Positions 36,008 through 48,008 are shown, counted from the first letter of the stretch. The stretch is DNA of 64,000 bases from Agaricus subrufescens (GCA_029945375.1 CM057061.1:248001-312000), one strand, 5' to 3'. Notes: generated from the letters alone by a model not told the origin. Program-made: numbers and translations.

Positions 36008-38049
36008 CTAGCGTTTCTTCCCTTTTCCTTTTTTCTTTTTGGCATCAGCACTGGCGTGAGGGTCTGACCTAACTTCGATCGAACCACCAGCAGCCTCTGC
36101 CTCCTCACCCCCACCCTGCTCAATCTTCGCATTGGCTTCCAAGAAAAACATTAAATCTCGAACTTGATCCTGTAGTTCCTGAATCTTCCCCTCACTTTCC
36201 TTCCTTCCCTCCTCCGCCAAACTCAACCTCTCTTGCATCGATTTAATGTTTCGCATCAACCCTTCTGATACAGCCCTCTCCTCCTTCAGCTCCTTATCCA
36301 ACGTTTTCGCAAGGTCCCCCATCCGATCCGCCCTCTGTTCCGCCTTGCTTTTCCCCTTCTCCGCAGCCTCTGCCAATTTCTTAATTTCTTCCTGTTGTCG
36401 TGCTTCCTTCTCTCTCTCCAGCTTTTTCTGACACTCCTTCTCCAAATTCATCTGCTCCATAATATCCCTCAACTCCGCGATCTGAGTCTGAAGCTTCTCA
36501 TTTTGCTCTTCATAATACGCGCGCTGAGAGTCCAATTGAGAAGTAAGGAGATACGAATATTCAATGCCAATCGCCTCGATCTTCTCAGCTGTCAAAGCAT
36601 CACTTTGACTAGGCCCCAATCCCCCTTCTCCCCCCTCTCTTGATGACCCCATAGACGAAGCTGCGCTCGGCAATTCAACTAGTTTCCCGTCTGCTTTATT
36701 CCGAATGAGACGATGAACATATCCATCACCCGCATAATCCCAAACTCTCTGTGTCTCGAGTTCCAGCGCGTATAAATGAGTCGTTGCCTGATAATGCGCA
36801 TGTGCATGTGCTAGCCCATACCGACCACAACCAATATTTCCACATATAAGGCAAATCCATAGATTCGTAACGGAAGAACACTCAGAACATGTTGATGGAG
36901 AACTAGATGAAGGAGGACTGAAAGGCGGTGGTCGTGAAGGTCGTGAAGAAGGATGCGAGGTCATGATGTTTTGCGAATAACGACATACTGGGCATCTGTT
37001 CACAGCGTCAAATATAACCGGTGTAAAGGACAGCAGAAAATACTTGCCTGCTATCTCCCCACTTACTCAAACACGTACAGTGGAATGTATGAGAGCAGGG
37101 GACGGTAATGAGGCCTGTGATCGCAGAATCCATGCGATCCAGACATACGGGACAAGAAGGAAGCTCGTGGACCGGTCCATATGTGCTACTCATTCGGGCA
37201 ATAGCCTGAGATAAAACATCATCTGGTTCAATCTGAACCGAGAGTACATGGACGACGTGACATATCTCAGGCTAATAACAATGAGTAAACCAACTCCATC
37301 CAAACGCAAGTAGCTCACCTCCAAAGAATTGAATTGTTTTCCGTTATAAACTTCAACAAAATCAGCAGCATCGGCAGGATTCGTGAATCGAATTAACCCA
37401 ATAGATCGGTTAGGCGTAGAGTCTCTAAGAGACGAGCAAGCGATCAACTTTCAACAAACTCAAATGGAAATGAGAAGACGAACCGGATTAAACGTAGATG
37501 TGCGATACTCTCAACGGCGGGACCAATAAAATCGAGAAAATCCGAGGAAGTCATCCAAGAAGGTATGGCAAGTACACCCAACGTCACTCCAGCATCCTCA
37601 TCCTGGGGTAACGTTTCTGATACAGGTTCCGTCAGCTCTTCAGGGGGTGGTTTATTCTCAGCATCACGAAAGATATGAACAATTCCTTCAGGTAAATCAG
37701 TACTACCCGACTTGCTACGAGGACGAGAAACAAACGTCGCCTCCGCAGGACCTACAAAACGATCAACACCTCAGAGAAAAAAACAAACACGGACGTTTTT
37801 CTTTGGACTATTACCTCTCTTGGGTTGCTTATCCTTTCCAAACACCCTGCTATCAGCAGGCTTATCGGTCTCAAAATCCATCCAATCTAATCGTAGTGAC
37901 CCAAAACGATAATCGCGTTTGCCTGATGAATCAACCGCCAGGGTTCGGGACGACTTGTGGTGAGGAAGACGCTGAAATATATGTGTCGGAATGAAATCCC
38001 GCGTATCTTTCTTGCTTTGGAGAGAGATTACGAAGTGGTAACCTCGCAT
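36008..38049 (-). CDS. ETP1: BRAP2/Etp1-like RING and UBP zinc-finger protein
   Basis: Homologues are human BRAP (IMP), a Ras-responsive E3 ligase, and yeast Etp1. The ATG at 38049 gives [20 protein letters not shown]; a stop lies directly upstream in frame. Domains in order: an RRM-like BRAP2 domain ([50 protein letters not shown]), a RING finger ([33 protein letters not shown]), a ZnF-UBP ([55 protein letters not shown]), and a long C-terminal coiled coil (about 36150-36600). It ends with a Lys-rich [10 protein letters not shown]. Every zinc ligand expected of the family is visible. Confidence 0.92.
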
Positions 38050-40058
38050 CTAGGTCATTGATTTTCGAGTCAAGGACGTTGATGAAGTTAGAAGGTGAGG
38101 TCATCTATTGTTGTTAATATCATTGTTTGGCATGAATCTCCGAAAATTTCGGATTGCAAGCTTTTAAGGTAGGTACTTGCAAGGTCATGTGATCCCGGAT
38201 CAGCAACTTGTGGCTGAGAGGAAAACCTGGTCGCTATTGAAAGCTGCAGTATCAGTTTTTATACAAAGGTAAAACGATAGGTTCGTGGGTAACCTGTTTG
38301 TCTACAGAACGATGATTTTATATCTTTGAACTATGTAGAGCTGAAGAAATTATTAATGTTTTACTTGGAATGTAACCTGCCAGCTATCCTAGTCAGCTAA
38401 ATAGTCGTTACACCAAAAAGGACATAACAGAATAACTCAGATATTCTGCCACCGACTAGTATATATGCTGTAAGTACAGGCTTATAGAAGCAATCAGAAA
38501 GAGAGTGCCTCTGGACGTTAGTCGTCATCTGATTTTCTTACTACAACAATCGCAATAAAATCGCAGTGACTGTTCTATGGCTCTGCATATATACCTAAGT
38601 TACCCAAAAACCATATTAGTAACCTTGGGAAACGAGCCGTGAACGTACGACCTTAAAAAATAATACCAAAACCGAAGAACAAACTCAAAGAAAGTATTTA
38701 GACGTAGTTCTTTTGTGTGAGTCACCAAAAAATTAATTTAACAACATTAAATGTTTCTCAAAAATGTTTTCCAGTGCCACGATATTAAATAAAAGCAATT
38801 AGTTCAAGATTTGGTGGAAATTTCTTCATTAATGATTAATGTAGACTCAAATATTGTACTACAGTCATAACCAAAATATGTATGCCGTATGACCTTATCG
38901 ACACGACGACAATCTCGACATGGCCGAGGCTCTTATCTGAAAAAACGTCGATCAGGGATCACAGCCTAATGTTTTATCCCCTCCCCCAAAGGGTATTTGG
39001 CATAACCTCGGCATCGGTCATCTTTCGTGCAACGCACATTTTTAGGACGGTCCTTCGGCAAGTGAGTGAGAGGGGTTTGCTCAATGTTTCCCTTTCGGAA
39101 GCTCGGCATAACACCGTGATTCACAGGAACGGTCTCGGTCATCGGGTTTTGATTAGTTGAGCGTGCGAATCTTGGTGCAATCTTAATTTACAGACTCGAT
39201 TGAAATTGCAATTCATCCATAGAATCTGTATAGGATCTACATTGTTACATACCGGCGACCTGGGAAGTCCTGGTCACCTGGCATGCCACCGGCACGGGCC
39301 GCGGCGGGGCCGCACTGCCGCAGCCATAAATCTCGTCATTTAATCACGTGATTTATTTCAAATTCCTCACTTTTAGTACCCATGCCGTGTGGAAAGAAAT
39401 ATACCCCCTCTACTTATTAATGCCCAAGCTCGAGTCTAGATTTCGTATAGTATACGCAAGCGATCCATCCACGGCACGTGCCGACTCCTAAATGGCGGCA
39501 ATAAACCGGATTAATTTTCTTTTACCTACCCGATACAGGAGTTTTAGTAGATCGATAAATATCCATGAGATGAGGTACATGAGTTACTACGGGTGAACAC
39601 TCATGCGCTTTACCGTCGAATGTCAGGGTGGAAGTGTTACAGACGACCACAATTGGAAGTGAAACTCGATCATCAATTTTACTAGCTGATAGATTGGGAT
39701 GCCAAATTCGTTTTTAATTCAAGATGAACCGGTTCCGAGGAATTATCTTATGATGAGCAGATTTGTAGTGAAATATGGAATGAAATAAGCAAGTGTTCTA
39801 TCGGCACACCATCAAGGCAATCGAGTCCGATTGCATATCAGTCGAGATTGGCAGTGCGCTTCTCGGTAGTGCAGTTGCGCAATTCACGAAAGCAATGCAT
39901 GTATGCTTATGCATAAATTAAATAACAACTTACTACAAACGTGCTTAACTATACTGCGCCATGACAGGCTGTGCGCTCTGATGGGCTTGAATGTTAATTC
40001 GATACTGGTCATGGGTTATGAACATTACGGCAAGCTGTACCCTTGCTTCTGCGCATCT
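38050..40058. other. AT-rich gene-poor region
   Basis: This 2 kb gap between ETP1 and the Nudix gene is AT-rich and full of stops on both strands. A distinct GC-rich patch occurs at about 39250-39325, with CACGTG at 39345-39350 and 39475-39480. Short motifs such as CTCGGCAT and TCGGTCATC recur between 39000 and 39150. The ORF at 38882-39160 has no recognisable content. It may hold an old, decayed insertion. Confidence 0.35.
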
Positions 40059-41057
40059 ATGGCCGCTCTTCTCAGATCTTCCTCCCTCATCAACTTAACC
40101 AAACCCTTTACCCCAAATTCTCTAAAAGCCATACGTCACACACTCTCACCTGTTCAACATCAGCCAAACTCCCAACAATCGCAGTCACAACAAGGTTTCA
40201 AGTCAGGCAATGCTGGTGTATTAATACCTCTATGTAATGTCGATGGAAAGCCTGGAATCCTATTTCAAGTGAGGGCTAGAGCATTGCGTAGTCACTCGGG
40301 GCAGGTGAGGTAGGGCTGTGATACGTGCGATGTGATAAATTATTTCTGAAGCAAAGCGTAGCTTTCCAGGAGGAAAGATAGATGAGGTATGTTCTAATGC
40401 TCATAATCGGCTTTGGATAAACTATAAAGCTACCCCAAGACTGATCTGTCATTTTTGGACGGTGCTTTGCGGGAAAGCGAAGAAGAATTGGGGATACGTC
40501 CGGAAGAAATAGACGTTCTAGGCGCAATAGGACCCCCAGAAACCACTTTACGAGGTGACATGTGTGTGTGGCCATACGTGGTATGTATCTAGTTATTATA
40601 TTGAGGCTATGGTAACGAACCAATACCACAGGGATTTGTGCATGAGAGAGGATCCAAACCCCCGGAATCCGATGACTATCCCTATCCTTCTCTGGACCTT
40701 GACAAAGTTCGACGAATCATGTCTATATCAGAGGTAGCCGTCGTGTTTCACGTCCCTCTTATTGAATTAGTCGCGGCTTCAAGGCTGCGATCATATCTCT
40801 TTCGTGCTGAGCGACCCTATTGGGCCGTCAATGTCACAGATTTGGTGCGCTCTGCCGAGATGCTAAGTGGAGAAATGGGTTCTACGTCAATCAGTACTGA
40901 AGCGGTTTACGGTACTATTGATCCCCAGACAGACGAAGTAACGCCTGCATCAGAAGGAGAGGTCGAAATATGGGGATTGACAGGGTGGTTTCTATCATTA
41001 TTGATGCGTAGATTAAGTGTGTATCAAGAAATGTCTGTGAATACGTCGCGAATCTGA
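40059..41057 (+). CDS. Nudix hydrolase, CoA diphosphatase (NUDT7/NUDT8/Pcd1 family)
   Basis: Family members cut CoA and its derivatives to 3',5'-ADP and phosphopantetheine. The hallmark UPF0035 motif is present (LRSHSGQ joined by splicing to VSFPGGK), followed by the Nudix box GKIDETD...GALRESEEELGI, also spliced, and IDVLGAIGPPETT. The second half (VAVVFHVPLIELVAASRLRS, RPYWAVNVTDLV, VEIWGLTGWFLSLLMRRLSV) is usual for the family. I prefer the ATG at 40059 (MAALLRSSSLINLTKPFTPN), which looks like a mitochondrial presequence. An in-frame ATG at 39903 would add 52 residues of unlikely sequence. No C-terminal PTS1 (ends TSRI). Confidence 0.85.
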
Positions 41058-41058
41058 A

Positions 41059-41799
41059 TTAGGGTCGACGTTGGCGTAAATTGGTGGTGATAGGTGGTGA
41101 AGGGGGCCGTGGAGACTCGGTCCTGGGCTCGAGATCTGTTGTGATTGCCGTGTCTGTGGCATCATCGTCCTTCTTGTGCCTCGCTCCGGTGTACCTTTGA
41201 CGGGATTTGCGACTTGACGGGAGTCGGGAGCGCCAGATAATGAACAGTCCACCCTCAGCTATGGCGACCGTCAACGATGCAGCCAATGCCAATAAAATGC
41301 GCTTTTTTCGGAGATGCCAGTCAATAAGGAACGTCAAGATGACAGACGGAGAAATGCACCGCACCCATTGTGGTTTCCAATGCAGTGTATCAGCAGCCCA
41401 CCAAACAGCAAAACCCACGCCAAAGATGCTCAAAAGTGCATTGAGAATGGCTGTGATTTCTTTTCGTTCGCGCTTCTGGCGTTGGGCGAGTTCCTCCGGT
41501 TCGGGTGGAGGTTTGTATGAGCCTAATTTGCGTTCTGGAGATGTTGTTACACCGGCGAGGAGAGAGACCATAAGGTATGAGCTCGGGTCGAGTGGGGGGT
41601 CATGGGCACACAGCTTGTCCTTGCCATCCGGAGAGGCCGACCACCGGGAAACGGCTAGAAGGAGAGAGTAGGGAATGATGTCGCCGGAAATGGACGACTG
41701 GAGCTGTGCATCGATTGGCGGAGGCAACAGGGGCAGGAGTGGACGGAGAACATCAAGGAGGTGGGGCTCGAGGGAGACGTTGAGGTCGTCGGTGGGCAT
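41059..41799 (-). CDS. VMA12: V-ATPase assembly factor Vma12/TMEM199-like
   Basis: It acts in the ER with Vma21 and Vma22 to assemble the V-ATPase membrane sector. The intronless frame starts at the ATG at 41799 (MPTDDLNVSLEPHLLDVLRP). It has a helical N-terminal cytosolic part with SSYLMVSLLAGVTTSPERKL, then PEELAQRQKRERKEITAILN, and two membrane helices (ALLSIFGVGFAVWWAA and ILLALAASLTVAIAEGGLFI). The first half of the pattern, with two helices flanked by a basic cytosolic region, matches the Vma12 family. A basic/acidic tail of about 55 residues ends LRQRRP. Its stop codon lies one base from the stop of the convergent Nudix gene. Confidence 0.8.
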   Translation of the reverse strand: MPTDDLNVSLEPHLLDVLRPLLPLLPPPIDAQLQSSISGDIIPYSLLLAVSRWSASPDGKDKLCAHDPPLDPSSYLMVSLLAGVTTSPERKLGSYKPPPEPEELAQRQKRERKEITAILNALLSIFGVGFAVWWAADTLHWKPQWVRCISPSVILTFLIDWHLRKKRILLALAASLTVAIAEGGLFIIWRSRLPSSRKSRQRYTGARHKKDDDATDTAITTDLEPRTESPRPPSPPITTNLRQRRP

Positions 41800-41888
41800 G
41801 GTATGACACTGACAGGTGTTAGTTTCTTTGTATTGCACTATGATCATCAGACCCAGCGCTCTCCGATCTTCATTCTCTCCTCTTACCC

Positions 41889-44304
41889 ATGTCTGAACAA
41901 TCGACGCTTCTCGGCTCCCATTTCACTGATGCCTGCGCCGGCTTCAACATCAGGGACACAGACTCCATCCTAGCTCTCGGCCGCTCTATAAACACATTGT
42001 CACCCGACCTGGCGGGCAGTATCCAGCTTCGGTACATACGATCCATCAATATCTTTTCCGGCGTTTGTGCTCCCGTTTGACTGATACACAGCATCTCATT
42101 GGGCTCGGAACATACTATCTGGCCCCTTGTTCGCAAGCTCTGGAAAGATCTCGCCCGCGCTCACTCCACATTCTGGGATGACTCCGACGACGGAGATGGT
42201 GATCGCAAATCTCCAAAACAACTTGCACTAGCCTCCTTATGTGCATCCCTCGCGAAATTTACACGGAATTTGGTCGCTGGCGTGCCTGACAACCAATCAA
42301 AGGCGGCGTGAGTTCTGCGCTCGCCCCAAGCCATCATAGATACTCAGGGTCTGATGTAGCGCCAATGAACCAGATATTCGACGCCTATTGCATTATTATA
42401 CTTCCTGGTCAGCCATGGAAGATGAGGCCTGTGAGTGCAGTCAACCCAAACGAGTTTCAGACTTGAACCTGTTTTGTATTCAACTCGTAACAATAGCCAT
42501 CGCGGTTGCGCGCATCTTGACCCAGGCGCTATCAAACCTTGTTACGGGTCATGAAGAACTCATGGACCTACTTTGGAGCACATATCTCAGGCTGCCCGAA
42601 GATCAGGTTGTAATTATGTATGTGTTGCATTGCATTATCTTATCCGAAATTTTAATAAACGTCACAAAAAACAAAATCTAGACGCCTTCTAGGTTCTCCC
42701 GACGATAAAACAATTCTAAGCACCCTCATATTCATTTCTAATTGTATCTCTCAGTCGCGGAGCCGAACGTCAGTGCCGACGTCCTTTTTTTTTGATTTGT
42801 TTCGAGCGTCATCAAACTTGACAGGAAATTATTGTGTAAATCTGAAGTTGGCGTTCGCATTTGTATCTGTCTTCTTGACAACATGTTGCATTTGTTCGAG
42901 GCAGACGAAGGCACAGAAGGGGCAAAAGCTTTTGACATTGGGTTAGCAGCTCCATGCCCGCCCTGGCATCTCATTAGTTAATCTGGCCATCAGGTATCAT
43001 GTCTTGGAACGCATCATCGAAGAAGGGTTTGCCCCCACTTTGTACAAACAATTCGTTATGCAAGTTCTATATCCTTACCTCTCATACAAAAAAAGAAAAC
43101 GTAGTCACTGATATCTTTGAATAGGCCGGATGAAGTTATAACGCCCCACCAGATGACACTGCTTAAAATAATTGACTCCTACCTCCAATCCAATCAATCC
43201 TCACCTCAAACATCTATCAAACCTGAAACGCTTTATATCCATAGTTCACTCACGCCAATGCTAACAAGAGGCTTCCTCTCTTTATCTCGATATGCCCAAG
43301 ACTCAATTCGGCGTTCGTTGGGTCAAAGTGTCAATGCGGTCGATGATAGCCATTCGGGCGAATCCGAGCTCCACCATGTAACATCTGAAGGATCCTTGTC
43401 ATCAATTCCAGTCACACGACCAGTTGCTGGATCACAAGAAGTTCAAGATCAATCACTTCAGAGTCTTGATGTTATGTTGCCGAAAGTCTGCGAAGCGCTC
43501 GTCCTAGTTACGCAGTGCATGGTTACGATAGCTATCGAGGCAGAGGGTTATGTTGATCAATTAGGTGTCCAGGAGGATAACAACCCCCGAACAGTTGTCA
43601 GAAACTACTTTATTGAAGCGAGACCATCGGGAGTTGGCATCGTCGAAAGCCTCATCGGTGAGCATCTTTTGCACTATTATAGACCCGGCGATTTTGATGC
43701 CGTATGCATGTACTATTTTTGGGCGCATCATTTGAACTGACATTTGTTGTACTTTTTTTTTTTCTTTTTTTTTTTTCCTCTTGGGGGGCGTCGTTACCAG
43801 AACTACTCCGTCTCTTGGATAAATTTTTACCCAGGATCAATTTTGGAAAATCCGTATCGCCGATTGGGACATCATCATTATCACTGGACAGGTCGACGTC
43901 GGGTACGCCACAAACACTTGGACAACAAGTGGATGGCAGTACGACCCCCTCTCCTGCTGATAATCAAGGTTTCGCATACTTGAAGCGCGACCTCGTGAGA
44001 ATGCTTGGAATTCTTTGCCATGAGAAGAAGGAGGTACAGGACCGCACTCGAGAGGCGGGGGGAATTGAAGTCGTTATGAACATGTGTGTCATTGATGAAC
44101 GTAATCCCTGTAAGTCCGTGTTGTCCGAGTCTTTTGTTTTACATCCGGATTTCCGCGTGAAGATCTGATGGAGGAATCTGTTTAGATTTGAAGGAGCATG
44201 CGATTCTCGCGTTGCGTAACCTTTTGAAAAATAATTTAGAGAACCAGGAGGTGGTGAGATCAATACAGCCACAGGGTGAGGTTGTAGACGAATTACAGGA
44301 TTGA
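41889..44304 (+). CDS. Ataxin-10 homologue (Ctr86-like)
   Basis: The ATG at 41889 opens MSEQSTLLGSHFTDACAGFN. Many short exons build a helical (armadillo-like) protein, with LASLCASLAKFTRNLVAGVP and SCNPQ-type linkers. The C-terminal ataxin-10 domain is unmistakable: AYLKRDLVRMLGILCHEKKE, VQDRTREAGGIEVVMNMCVI, DERNP spliced to YLKEHAILALRNLLKNNLEN and QEVVRSIQPQGEVVDELQD. Human ataxin-10 and yeast Ctr86 share this domain; the function is poorly defined, with links to cytokinesis. A T-rich stretch (43750-43780) lies in an intron. It is divergent from VMA12 (89 bp) and ends 40 bp from LEO1. Confidence 0.88.
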
Positions 44305-44344
44305 TACAGAGAGGAAATAATATAGATCATGTTTGATGAATATG

Positions 44345-45974
44345 TCACTCTTCCTCTTCCTCCATCGAGATATGGGTCCGCTTTCGTCCACCTCCTACGC
44401 GTCTGACCTTGAAGTCGTCCTCCTCTTCACTCTCCACATCCATATGATTTTCGTCGCCCGACTCATCTGAGGCATTACCTGAGGCGCTAGATTTTTTGCG
44501 CAGTCGTGTGTCTTGTTCCTCAATTTTGGCATCAAGACGATCAAGGGGGTCGTCTTCGCCATCACTGGCATTTTTAGTTCGCTTTTGTGGCGACTTGCCC
44601 TCTTCCTCTGATGAGTCTGCGACGAGAAAATCATCTTCTTGGTAATCCTCGGCAGTCTTTTCTTTTTTGATACTAGGCTTCTTGCGATCTTTGCGCGCCG
44701 ATAAGTTAGCGTTTCCATCTTCATCCTCCTCATCCATGTTGTCATAGTCACCGCCGGCATCTTCATCACTGCTCCACAACGCGCCGGTATCGGTAGAGCG
44801 TCGTGACTGGCGCCTTTTACGTCCGCCGCCAAAGTCATCAAATTCGCTTTTTCGTCTTGATTTTTTCGCCGTTTGCTTGGCGAGTTCCTTTAAGCCCTTT
44901 TCGGGATCCATTACGGGATCGGGGGCAAGTCGCAGCCGGGCTACTTTACTGTGTTTCTGGCCCACGGCGCGGACGAGCATACGGTGCGTTTCAGATTGCA
45001 TGCCAGTGGGTCGTAGACTCATGTAGCCGGTGATGACTGCCTCTGATTGCAGGACCTGAGAGCGTTTGTGCTGGGCCACGAGGTATGTCAGGCCCTGAGA
45101 TTTGAGCGATGTGGATTGAGTCGCCTGCTGGGATTGAGATTGTGACGCAGTAGGACCAACGATCTGTCGAGGGACGCCAGCCGAGTGGTCTATGGTCTGG
45201 TTGATGTCGAACAGTTCCTTTCCTAATAGAAGACTCATTGTGCCATCGGACCACCGTATGACGCGACTGTTGGACTGGCGTTGCTAGAAAAATGATCGAA
45301 TGAGGACAAATAGGCTGGGTGGTGCACACGTACATCCATGCCACTGGAGTCCTTGACCCACCTCCACCGGACGGTGTTTTCGACCTTTAGTTTGATGGAC
45401 ATGCTCTTCTCGCGTAAACTCTCGGCCTGCATGGGTTCTTCCTCTTCGGGACCCAGATAGGTATCAGGATGAAACGGCTTTGTGTCCATTTTGACAAAAT
45501 TAGGCATGCGAATTACCCAATTCTGGAAAGTGAAGGATGAGCGATATGACTCGGTGGAGACAGGGCATCGGAAAGCGCACATTTCCGTCTGAGCTCTTCG
45601 GCAGGGGCAGGTTTGGGAAAGATACATCGGCTTCCTTTACGACCTCTCCTGTATCGGGGGGAATTTCATCTTCTTCATACTCGAGGGCTTGTCGGCGTTC
45701 ACGCTCCTGTGATGGTAACCTGTCCGAATCGGGGGCCGAGGCTGTGGGGGAAGCCGGGCTGTTGGGGAGGTTGAGGGCAGACTGGGCGAAGCATGTGATG
45801 GGGTGCGAACCTGTCGCCGCGCCTGACGTCGCGCACTACGTCGTCCTGGCCAAAGAGGTCGGACATCTCCTCGTCGCCGGCGTCAGAGGGCGAGTGGGGC
45901 GAGCGCGGGGCCTCGGGGGCATGCTGTGCAGCGGCGAGGGCGGCGTCGTGGAGGGCGCCGGAGAGGGAAGACAT
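44345..45974 (-). CDS. LEO1: Paf1-complex subunit Leo1
   Basis: Leo1 belongs to the Paf1 elongation complex on RNA polymerase II and supports H2B ubiquitylation and H3K4/K36 methylation. The ATG at 45974 gives MSSLSGALHDAALAAAQHAP and an acidic, Ser/Pro-rich start with DEEMSDLFGQDD. The Leo1 domain includes RMPNFVKMDTKPFHPDTYLG, VENTVRWRWVKDSSG, then SNSRVIRWSDGTMSLLLGKE and LFDINQTIDH, continuing to LTYLVAQHKRSQVLQSEAVI and MSLRPTGMQSETHRMLVRAV. The tail is very acidic with DEEDEDGN and SEEEDDF blocks and ends EEEEE. CACGTG lies 41 bp upstream of the start. Confidence 0.93.
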
Positions 45975-46522
45975 AGCCCCGGGGCTGGTGGGGGAGACGC
46001 GGCGAGGGGCGGGTCACGTGGGGCAGCGCCGGACACAGCAGCGCAGTCACGCCAGGCACCAGCCAGCGGCCCCTCTCTTGGTCATCTCCGTTCTGAGGCT
46101 GATCGCATCTGTGCTGTGCTCCCGCTGGGCGATGCCGCCGCCGCCGCTTTTGGCCCCGCTGCCGGCCATGGAGCGCCCGCGCAGCCCCGCGTCTTCGAGA
46201 ATTCCTGCTGGACCGCCCCCGCGCGTGGCTGCCCCTCTCGCGCCGCCGTGCCCTTCTCTTCGCCCGCCCTGCGTTCTCGGACGCCTGCCGCGGCTTAGCA
46301 ACCCCTCCAATGTCATTCTACAGCCTTGATTCCCGATCGGGCATATACCCCAGATTTGGCAGTCGGTCTAGCGATCTCATGTGCGAATGCAATGTCCGCC
46401 CCGGATCTATAAAAGTCGCGTCCTTGCACTCCTACCCAAGTACTCCTTGATGTGGGTGATCCCCGGCATGACAACAGCACCAACGCCTTCACTGATACAG
46501 CCAGTGTCCTTTGCCCTCTCCC
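45975..46522. promoter_or_regulatory. GC-rich divergent promoter region between LEO1 and an unknown gene
   Basis: It contains CACGTG at 46015-46020 near LEO1 and a TATAAAA box at 46408-46414 near the plus-strand gene. Pro- and Arg-rich reading frames here look like GC-driven artefacts, although a 5' coding exon cannot be fully excluded. Confidence 0.4.
46408..46414 (+). promoter_or_regulatory. TATA box upstream of the conserved unknown gene
   Basis: TATAAAA in CCGGATCTATAAAAGTCGCG lies 115 bp upstream of the ATG at 46523. It supports that start over any start further upstream. Confidence 0.55.
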
Positions 46523-48008
46523 ATGCACCCGTATACTAATACGCCCCCCAGGCTGCTTGCGCCCTCCCATCTCGCGCCCTTCTCTGATAAGCAACGCCAG
46601 GCCGCCTCTGACTGGCAATACCGCAACCCCCTCACCGCCCTCTTCCCTCTCAATAATTTCTCCTCCGACATGTCCTCGCCCTATCGTGTTGTAAGCATTC
46701 CCGTTATATCCCTACTATCTCGCCTGAATTAGCCTTCTCCCAGCCCGACTATGACCACGAGCTGCCACCCGAGTCCAACGTCGATGCTCCTTCGGGGCTC
46801 GGCCTCATTAATGATCCCTCTGTCGATCCGTCCTATCGATCCGGCGCGACTGAATGGCCCCCCCAGGAGTATCATTCCGTTTTGTACGACCCGCAAACAG
46901 AGGTATACGCCCAATCCCCTTATATTTCTTCGGGCTGGAGTCAACAGCTATCCGCGTTGCATGGACCGCCCACCCATGCCCCCCCGCAGCAGCAGCGCTA
47001 TTCCTATGCTGTTGAGAATCCCATGAACTACTCCATGTATCCCATGTCGACACCGGGTGTGGGCCCAATGTCTGCCTCGTCGGTCTCTACCGCCCCTTCG
47101 CCACACCTCTCGCTTCCTGCCTTGTCTCCGGGTCCGGACACCCCGGCCAGTGTCAGCCTTTCCGTTGGAAACTCCCCCAACATCCAACACGCCCGGGCTA
47201 TCAGTGGCTCCCCCCAGGTAAGTCTCGCCCGCGGGCCTGTAGGTGAACCCCTGTTGATGTGGTTCTTCTCTTAGGAACCTGCCAGAGGCATCTACACTCA
47301 CAGGCAGCAGCAGCAATTCTTTCGGGAGGCGCTGTCGCTCCCGATTGCCGGAGTCTCGGGGCCCTTTGTCCCCCAACAGATGTACAAGCCCCACACAAAT
47401 AGCGACAGGAGGCGTTATGTCGAGGAGATTGAACTTGACACGCCCATATTTTTCTGGATGACAGGCCCAGACGAATGCGGGATCCCCTTGAGTGATGCCC
47501 TTCATTCCAGGGTGAAGCGCCTCAGAGACCGTGATGTCCCCGTCTTTGAGGGTCGTGGCCCCAGCGTTTCCATCCGCCTCGAGGTCGGTTCTCACTCTCC
47601 ATCCACCGAAATATTTTTTTGATGCCGACTATTTTGATAGTGGCCGGGATACCGCCAGTGGAGTCGACAGATACCCACCAAAGATTTCCGCAGTCCGCCC
47701 GGACCTATAACCCTTGCCAAACTCGCCAAAAATGTAGCCAAATGCGTGCAGCGTTTCATCGAGGTACGCCATCTATTGACTCCAAAGCGCGGAGTAACAT
47801 TTGACTGATTTTTTGATTTTATTTGCAGGATCGTCAACACTCACGTCTGGAAGATGACGCTGATCCCGCCTGGCGGGTGGGCCCCAGCGGACCAGGGGTG
47901 ATCACACTAGACGACATCATCCTCGTCAGCATGTATCACGTATCCTTAGGCAGCTGGCAGCCGCAGTTGAGGCTGAAACGCCCTCTCAATCAGCCGAGTC
48001 ATTCCTGA
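46523..48008 (+). CDS. Conserved-looking protein of unknown function with a C-terminal globular domain
   Basis: I do not recognise the family. From the ATG at 46523 (MHPYTNTPPRLLAPSHLAPF) the first half is disordered: Pro, Ser, Tyr and Gln-rich, with QPRYSYAVENPMNYSMYPM-like low complexity and PHLSLPALSPGPDTP. The second half is compact: DRRRYVEEIELDTPIFFWMT, then GPDECGIPLSDALHSRVKRL and RDRDVPVFEGRGPSVSIRLE, a Trp-Pro-Gly-Tyr segment (GYRQWSRQIPTKDFRSPPGP) and LAKLAKNVAKCVQRFIED. It ends LDDIILVSMYHVSLGSWQPQ and a basic tail. There is no membrane segment or signal peptide. The layout (low-complexity N-terminus, folded C-terminus) suggests a nuclear regulator, which is only a guess. Confidence 0.7.

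Noticed and set aside
38882..39160. 92-codon plus-strand ORF in the AT-rich gap
   Set aside because: No motif, no neighbouring exons and no promoter signal; it is treated as chance.
39903..40058. Upstream ATG extending the Nudix protein by 52 residues
   Set aside because: The extension is irregular and AT-driven; the ATG at 40059 starts a plausible presequence and fits family length better.
45988..46329. Pro/Arg-rich ORF between LEO1 and the unknown gene
   Set aside because: GC-rich DNA gives open frames on both strands here; the TATA box at 46408 lies after it, so it is more likely promoter sequence.
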